Shown here: piece after piece, positions 58,704 through 64,000 of the stretch
How the letters are laid out: each line of letters opens with the position of its first letter
Numbering within the stretch: position 1 is the first letter of the stretch
Origin: JACCXM01 sp046328335
GTDB lineage: Bacteria; Chloroflexota; Chloroflexia; Thermomicrobiales; UBA6265
Direction: 5' to 3'
DNA: 64,000 bases
NCBI GenBank assembly: GCA_046328335.1
Contig: JAXLWU010000001.1
Coordinates: 186,001 to 250,000, forward strand
The notes under the pieces: model-generated
Told to the model about the DNA's origin: nothing
Databases searched by the model: none
Seen by the model: only the letters and a program-made list of their open reading frames with translations
Position numbers and translations under genes: made by a program

Positions 58704-61529
58704 TCACATTTGCGCCGGTATCAGCACCTGCTGCTCGTGGCGCGGCGATTCCGCGCCGGGATGGAGCCACATTTTCGCCGCCAGGGGGAGATCGAGCCGG
58801 CTGCCCACCTCGACCGTGCAGTCGGGCAGCGATTGCAGGAATGTCGCGCCGTAACGCTTGGTGAGAATGCGGCGGTCGAGCACGGCGCAGACTCCACGAT
58901 CCTGGCTGGTGCGGATCAACCGTCCGAAGCCCTGCTTGAAGCGGAGGACCGCCTGCGGCACCGCGTAGCCGGCAAACGCATCCTCGAACGCCTCGCTGCG
59001 CGCGGCGAAGACCGGATCGGTCGGCACGTTGAAGGGGAGCCGCGCAATCACCAGCAGGCTCAACGCCTCCCCCGCCACATCGACTCCCTCCCAGAACGAC
59101 GCCGTCCCCAGAACGGCGACATTTTCCTCCCGCCGCAGCCGTTCCACAAGTTGCTGTGGTGAGCCATCGCGCCGCTGGGCGAGGACGGTCACGCCCCGCT
59201 CCAGAAGCGGCGCGGTGATCGTGCGCGCCACATCGCTGAGGGTCGCGTGGGAGGTGAAGAGGACCAGTCCGCGGCCGCGAGTCGCGGCGAGGGTCTCGAT
59301 CAGGGTCTCTTCCAGTGCGGCGTGATAGCCGGGGTGGGTGGGATCCGGCATGTCGTCCGCGAGATGGAGCAGGACCGCGGCGCGGTAATCGAAGGGCGAC
59401 GGCACGATCAGGGACGACGCATCGGGGATGCCCAAGCGGTTGGCGATGTAGTCACACGAGCCATCGACCGCCATCGTGGCGGAGGTGAGGACGGTCGCCC
59501 GCGTCCGCTTGAAGAGCCGCTCCTGCAGCAGTTCGCTGACATCGAGCGGCGCGGAGCGGAAGACGATGCGGTCCAGCGGACCGCGGCGATCGAGCCAGAA
59601 GACGCGACTCGCATCCGGGGAATCGAATGCCTGGGCGAATTTCGCCGCGAGGTCGGTCGTCGCCCGCAATGTCGTGGCGAGGTCGCCAAGCAGCAGTTCC
59701 TGCCGCTCGCCCGCTTCCGCCAGATCCGCTGCGGCGAGGTCATCGACGGCATCCACCTCGGTGGCGAACCAGCGCAAGGTGGCTTCGGTTTCCCGGAAGA
59801 TGGTGAGGAGGCGATCCCAGGCGGCATCGACCGCCTGCCACGCGGGTGAACCGCGGGTTGCGGCGGTTACCCGGCGTGCCCGGTCCGCGGCGGAGGCGCC
59901 GGCCTCGCTATCGAGTTGCACGTATTCCAACGCGGCAAAGAGATCACGTCCCGCGGCGCGCATCCCTTCCGCCGCTTTCTCGGCATCACCCAGCCGGTCC
60001 CGCGCCGCGCGCGCCCGGCGTTGCCCGGCGTCGTCAGATGCCGCGCCGAGGAGAAAGGCGATCGCCCCGGCAACCACGCCGGTCATCGCCGGGCCATCGC
60101 GCCTGGCAATGGCGTCGGCCACTTCGTCGAGTTGGTTCTCGCTCAGCGAGACGGTGAATTGCGATGTCGCCTGATCTTCGAGGTGATGGGCCTCATCGAT
60201 GACCAGGGCTTCGTAGTCGGGCAGGATGCGGTTGCTCGACGCGGCATCGGTCAGCAACAGGGCGTGGTTGACGACGACGAGGTGCGCTCCTTCCGCGGCG
60301 CGGCGCGCCCGGAAGAGGAAGCATTGCCCGCGCTGGTGAAAGACACAGGCGCCGGGATCGCAGGAACCCTCTTCCTCGGCGATTTTCCGCCAGTGCAACT
60401 CCTCGCCGCCGGTCAACCGCAACTCGGAGCGATCACCCGTTTCGGTGCGGGGCAACCATGCGAGGATCTTGGCTTTCAGCCGCGCCTCATCCGACTCCAG
60501 CGAGGATTCCCGCTCCCAGGGAAACCAGCGCCGCAGGCAGAGGTAGTTGGCGCGGCCCTTGACCGCGACCACCGCGAGCGGCTCGCCATCGTCGGTGCCG
60601 AGCGCGGCCTGCAGATCGGGTACGTCCTTGCGGATCAGTTGGTCCTGCAGGGCGAGGGTATTGGTGGAAAGGACAATCGGCTCGCCTCGCTCCGCGGCGG
60701 CCAGCGCCGCCGGTACCAGATAGGCGAGACTCTTGCCCGTTCCCGTGCCCGCCTCGACGAGCAGTTGGCCGCTGGTGTTGATCGCCTCGGTGACCGCCGC
60801 GGCCATCGCCTCTTGCTGGCTTCGCCGCTCGAAGCCGGCGATGACCTGGGAAAGCGCTCCTTCGGGGCCGATGATCGCGGTCACCTCGTCCTTGCCAATC
60901 GGTTCGAGCGAACCGGTCGGTTCGAGCGGATCCTCCCGCGGCCGCTCGCGCAGGAACGACACCTCGGGGGGTGGCAATCGCCGTGCCGCTTTACCCTTCC
61001 CTCGCCCCTTGCGCGGCGTCGGACGGAAGAGATCGGCGAACGGCCAGCCGCCATCCTCGATATGCAGCGACAAGCGATCGAGCGTGACGTCATCGTATTC
61101 GGCGATGCGGGCCAGCAGCCGCTCCATGACATCGGCGAGGAGATCGGCATCGTTGTGATCCAGGTCGTCCGGCCGCGAGGCTACGCCAAGGAATGCGGCA
61201 AGACTCGGTAGATCGGTAGCGGCGAGCCCCGGAACGAGAATCGCGGCGAGTTCCGCGGTATCGATCGGCGGCTCCGGCAGGCGTACGCCTTCCGCCGCCA
61301 TCACCATCGTTACGCGGCCGGGGTCATGCATCACCACGCGGCGGTCTCGCCAGAGTTCCTTCAGGGAACGCGCGGTGTCGACCCAGGCGCGGTCCGTGCC
61401 AACGACGTGATGCACGCGGGAGCGGGAACCATCCGGCTCGACAATCGTCGCGGAAAGTTCGCGAATGCGGTCCCGACGCGGGTCGGGACCGGTAGGAGTC
61501 ACGCTGAGGGCGACATATGCCAGTGCCAC
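58704..61529 (-). CDS. dinG: DinG-type XPD-family helicase with degenerate exonuclease domain
   Basis: 941 residues. The N-terminal DEDD-exonuclease-like stretch reads VALSVTPTGPDPRRDRIREL; the Asp and Glu expected in D-x-E-T-T-G are Ser and Thr, so nuclease activity is unlikely. The helicase part has Walker A EAGTGTGKSLAYL (about 265), four iron-sulfur Cys (YLCLRRW, then GSCDPGACVFHQRGQC), the DEAH box VIDEAHHLEDQ, and motif VI KQGFGRLIRTSQDRG. It should unwind 5'-tailed or R-loop DNA. The gene pairs with glpX on one transcript. Confidence 0.92.
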   Translation of the reverse strand: MALAYVALSVTPTGPDPRRDRIRELSATIVEPDGSRSRVHHVVGTDRAWVDTARSLKELWRDRRVVMHDPGRVTMVMAAEGVRLPEPPIDTAELAAILVPGLAATDLPSLAAFLGVASRPDDLDHNDADLLADVMERLLARIAEYDDVTLDRLSLHIEDGGWPFADLFRPTPRKGRGKGKAARRLPPPEVSFLRERPREDPLEPTGSLEPIGKDEVTAIIGPEGALSQVIAGFERRSQQEAMAAAVTEAINTSGQLLVEAGTGTGKSLAYLVPAALAAAERGEPIVLSTNTLALQDQLIRKDVPDLQAALGTDDGEPLAVVAVKGRANYLCLRRWFPWERESSLESDEARLKAKILAWLPRTETGDRSELRLTGGEELHWRKIAEEEGSCDPGACVFHQRGQCFLFRARRAAEGAHLVVVNHALLLTDAASSNRILPDYEALVIDEAHHLEDQATSQFTVSLSENQLDEVADAIARRDGPAMTGVVAGAIAFLLGAASDDAGQRRARAARDRLGDAEKAAEGMRAAGRDLFAALEYVQLDSEAGASAADRARRVTAATRGSPAWQAVDAAWDRLLTIFRETEATLRWFATEVDAVDDLAAADLAEAGERQELLLGDLATTLRATTDLAAKFAQAFDSPDASRVFWLDRRGPLDRIVFRSAPLDVSELLQERLFKRTRATVLTSATMAVDGSCDYIANRLGIPDASSLIVPSPFDYRAAVLLHLADDMPDPTHPGYHAALEETLIETLAATRGRGLVLFTSHATLSDVARTITAPLLERGVTVLAQRRDGSPQQLVERLRREENVAVLGTASFWEGVDVAGEALSLLVIARLPFNVPTDPVFAARSEAFEDAFAGYAVPQAVLRFKQGFGRLIRTSQDRGVCAVLDRRILTKRYGATFLQSLPDCTVEVGSRLDLPLAAKMWLHPGAESPRHEQQVLIPAQM

Positions 61530-61576
61530 GGTGCGGGTGCTTTCCTCTCGTTGCTCATTGCCGCGGGGAGTGAGTG

Positions 61577-62746
61577 CTACAGGGCATCCGCGGCGAGGAA
61601 CTCGGTCAGGGCCAGGGTCACCAGCGCCAGTTGGGCCAATCCATCTGGCACTGGGGCAAGATCAATGAATTCATCAGTGCGGTGGACATTGCCCCCGGTG
61701 GTCAGCCCGATGCAGATCGCCGGCACGCCCGCCGCGATCGGTACGTTGGCGTCCGTGCTCGAGGCATCGAAACTCGCCTCGCGGCCGAGGACCGCCAGGG
61801 TTCGCGCTGCGATCTGGACGATCGGGCTGTCCACCGGCACCACGCCAGCGGGCCGCTCGCCGATTGTTTCCAGGTCGAAGGCCACGCCATTGGCCCGGTT
61901 CGCCCGGGTGCAGAGGCGCATCACTCGCTCGCTCAATCGATGCAGCGCCGATTCTTCCGTCGAGCGGGCATCGACGAGGCAGGAGGCACTGGGGGCAATG
62001 GTGTTGACCGACACACCGCCCTCGATCGTGCCGACATTGAGTGTCGTTTTCGGCGTGCGCGGCAACGGGATGGCGTCGAACTCCCCGATCAACTTCGCCA
62101 GGGCGTGGATGGCGTTTGGCCGGCCGAAATCGCCCCAGGAGTGACCGCCCGGTCCGGTAGCGGTGACACGAAAGCGACGGCTACCGACGGCGACGTGCGT
62201 GACGCGCCCGAGGTTGTGCCCTTCCAGCGCCACGACGGCGCCGACATCCGGATGGGCGCTCATCACTTCGCGAATGCCGCGCAGATTGCCAAGTCCTTCC
62301 TCCCCCACGTTCCCGGTCAGGAGGACATCGACCGCCGGCGTCTCGCCCGCCTGCGCCAGGAGGGACTTCAGTTTGACCGCGGCGGCGACCGCGATGCTGT
62401 TATCACCGATGCCCGGACCATCGAGTCGGTCCTCGCCGCGATGGATCGTCAACGGTGTCTCAACCGGGAAGACGGTGTCGATATGCGCGGCGATCAGGAG
62501 ACGTTTCCCTCCAGCGCCGGGCGGCACGCGACCGGGAATGCTGGCGACGACATCATCCAGCGTGTCCCGTGCGCTGGCGATCCCCTCCGCCGCGAACAAC
62601 TCGGCCACTAGGTGCGATTTGGCGGCTTCGGAACCGGTTGGGGAGGGAACCGCGGCGATCCGGGCCGCGAGGGACAGAACGTCAGGCGAAACCGCGGCGG
62701 CGGCGGATCGCACCGCTTCGATGCGCTCGGGTGAAGCGAGAATCAC
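61577..62746 (-). CDS. M20/ArgE-DapE family metallopeptidase
   Basis: 389 residues from GTG 62746 with GGAG upstream; the long open frame before it has no ribosome site. Zinc ligands: His in LIAAHIDTVFP, Asp in DGPGIGDNSIA, catalytic Glu and ligand in GNVGEEGLGNL, and the late His in GGNVHRTDEFID. The dimerisation domain is inserted at about 185-295. Conserved ATGPGGHSWGDFGRPNAI is typical of the aminoacyl-tripeptidase branch. It hydrolyses an amide of a small peptide or an N-acyl amino acid. Transcribed away from sdhA. Confidence 0.92.
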   Translation of the reverse strand: MILASPERIEAVRSAAAAVSPDVLSLAARIAAVPSPTGSEAAKSHLVAELFAAEGIASARDTLDDVVASIPGRVPPGAGGKRLLIAAHIDTVFPVETPLTIHRGEDRLDGPGIGDNSIAVAAAVKLKSLLAQAGETPAVDVLLTGNVGEEGLGNLRGIREVMSAHPDVGAVVALEGHNLGRVTHVAVGSRRFRVTATGPGGHSWGDFGRPNAIHALAKLIGEFDAIPLPRTPKTTLNVGTIEGGVSVNTIAPSASCLVDARSTEESALHRLSERVMRLCTRANRANGVAFDLETIGERPAGVVPVDSPIVQIAARTLAVLGREASFDASSTDANVPIAAGVPAICIGLTTGGNVHRTDEFIDLAPVPDGLAQLALVTLALTEFLAADAL

Positions 62747-63590
62747 AGGGGCTCCGGCTGTTCTCTCGGACGTGCCCCACCGGAACGCGACAGGCGATTT
62801 CGCCTCGGAAAAGCGATCACGGCCGGAAGCGGGCTGTGCCGGAAAGTATAGCAGCAGCAGGGGCGAGACGACGGCTTTTTCCGTGCCATTGCGCCACATC
62901 AGGCGGGACGCGGCATCAGCCATGCGTGCTCGAATTCTGAGTCGGGTATCGGTTGCCTTCGTTGCCAGACCGCGACGATTCGCGATCGCCCCACGTGGCC
63001 GATAGCCTGAATGTGGAACGGCTTTCCGCACATTCTCCCGTGCAAGACGCTCGAGAGCGTATGGACCTGCGTGTCCTGCGGGCGGCAGTATCGCCGGAGG
63101 CTGAAGACCGCCGGCTGCCGCGACAAAAGCCCCACCGACTGAGGCGATGCCCGATTCGCCGTAAATCGTTGACGCGTACGTGACGGCGCGATGGCGCTTG
63201 TTCGGGTAAGGCTAAAGCGGCGTGCGAACGACGTGTCGTTCCGAGCCGCTGCGAGGAATCGCGGCGTCGGTCCAGGTCGCGGCTCACGCCGAGATCCCTC
63301 CTGCGTCGGGACGACACCCATGTCCCTGGCTTGATCGACACCATTTCGGCACGTCGCTGAAGGTCTCATCTCCTGACCGCCAACGGCAGAGACGCAGAAT
63401 TGGGCGCCCTTCAAGGAATAGCGGCGCTGTGGAAGGCCCCCTGGACGCCATTGGCGCCGTTGTCGCGGCGAACCTTGACACCATTTCTGGCGCGGGCTAG
63501 TTTTGCCATGGAGTGGCCGCTTCTGTCGTTGAGGACGACCCTCCCCGGCCGACTCGCCCGACCACGCACTCAGTTGACGGAGGATCGAAC
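62747..63590. other. Long divergent intergenic region before sdhA
   Basis: 844 bases without a secure gene. Family A is at 63234-63317. A small open frame at 63011-63142 encodes 43 residues with a CVSCGRQY pair, and the frame just before its ATG has another C-x2-C (CLRC); without a ribosome site it is not listed as a gene. The sdhA ribosome site GGAGG is near 63580. Confidence 0.6.
63234..63317. repeat. Dispersed repeat family A, inverted half-copies
   Basis: GTCGTTCCGAGCCGCTGCGA at one end and GAGATCCCTCCTGCGTCGGG plus ACGAC at the other, with the same arrangement as 5423-5504. Confidence 0.75.
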
Positions 63591-64000
63591 GTGAGTTATC
63601 AGCGGTACGACGCGGTCATCGTGGGCGCGGGCGGCGCGGGGCTGATGGCCGCGATCCAGATGGCCGGCAAGGCGAACATCGCTGTCATCAGCAAACTTTA
63701 CCCAACCCGCTCGCACACGGGAGCCGCCCAGGGTGGCATCAGCGCCGCCCTCGGCAATGTCGAGGAAGATCACTGGCAGTGGCACATGTTCGACACCGTC
63801 AAGGGTGGGGACTACCTCGTCGATCAGGATGCCGCCGAAGTGCTTGCCAAAGAAGCGATCGAGGCGGTGCTCGAACTCGAGCACATGGGGCTTCCCTTCA
63901 ATCGCACTCCAGACGGACGCCTCGATCAGCGCCGCTTCGGCGGCCACACCCGCAACTTCGGTGAAGGACCGGTGAAACGCGCCTGCTACGCAGCGGACCG
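63591..64000 (+). CDS. sdhA: Succinate dehydrogenase flavoprotein subunit, 3' partial
   Basis: 136 residues are visible from GTG 63591 with ACGGAGGA upstream; the gene runs past the window. The FAD motif YDAVIVGAGGAGLMAAIQMA opens the protein. TRSHTGAAQGGISAALGN holds the His that carries covalent FAD. FDTVKGGDYLVDQDAAEVLA, HMGLPFNRTPDGRLDQRRFG and the GGHTRNFGEGPVKRACYAAD block are typical. It oxidises succinate to fumarate as part of complex II. The sdhC/D/B genes are not in view. Confidence 0.93.
   Translation, partial: MSYQRYDAVIVGAGGAGLMAAIQMAGKANIAVISKLYPTRSHTGAAQGGISAALGNVEEDHWQWHMFDTVKGGDYLVDQDAAEVLAKEAIEAVLELEHMGLPFNRTPDGRLDQRRFGGHTRNFGEGPVKRACYAAD

Noticed and set aside
63570..63947. 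125-residue minus-strand frame at the end of the window
   Set aside because: It is antisense to sdhA, whose FAD motifs are certain.

Overview
The window is about 64 kb of GC-rich bacterial chromosome. Genes are packed on both strands, many start with GTG, and neighbouring genes often overlap by 4 bases. I infer a member of the Chloroflexota close to the Thermomicrobia. The reasons are the paired adenylate cyclase/STAND ATPase/TPR giants, the Tat-exported Cys-rich proteins that begin MDGxxFD, the Cu-protein and NlpC/P60 styles, and the absence of any obvious outer-membrane gene set. This is family knowledge, not a database result. There are no rRNA or tRNA genes, no CRISPR array and no intact insertion sequence.

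Layout. 1-9555: end of a methyltransferase, a secreted DUF4352-type protein, a polytopic membrane protein, a small cupredoxin, a DUF1989 protein, an MFS exporter, and an overlapping PLDc_N / deacetylase / coiled-coil operon. 9556-12031: a consensus promoter, a structured leader with its own terminator, and a repeat-bearing NlpC/P60 cell-wall hydrolase. 12340-17952: recA, gpsA, a double-domain SagB-like nitroreductase, and a SnoaL-like protein facing a MarR regulator across an operator-rich gap. 18185-27237: a catabolic block made of an amidohydrolase, hyuA and hyuB, and a complete polar amino-acid ABC importer. 27529-45520: mixed metabolism (PfkB kinase facing a class II aldolase, SolA-like oxidase, LLM oxidoreductase, PPK2, DSD1-type PLP enzyme, S9 peptidase, BKACE) plus an unusual acyltransferase-PHP fusion. 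45833-51776: a tight three-gene operon, described below. 51863-54884: two Tat/Cys-rich proteins, one apparently frameshifted, around a PLP dehydratase-like gene. 54981-57494: a carrier-thioesterase protein next to a free-standing adenylating enzyme. 57712-64000: glpX, dinG, an M20 peptidase and the start of sdhA.

The most interesting system is at 45833-51776. A three-helix membrane protein resembling the PycTM (DUF5706) effectors lies 5 bases upstream of two tandem paralogous proteins. Each paralogue joins a class III nucleotide cyclase domain with a full catalytic set to a STAND ATPase and a TPR-like tail. The order suggests a cyclic-nucleotide alarm in which the cyclase is gated by a STAND sensor and the messenger acts on the membrane protein, a Pycsar-like arrangement. 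The Lys/Asp substrate pair predicts cAMP rather than a pyrimidine cyclic nucleotide. All of this is inference from sequence.

Intergenic space is full of dispersed repeats of at least four families. None of the copies I found lies inside a confidently assigned gene.
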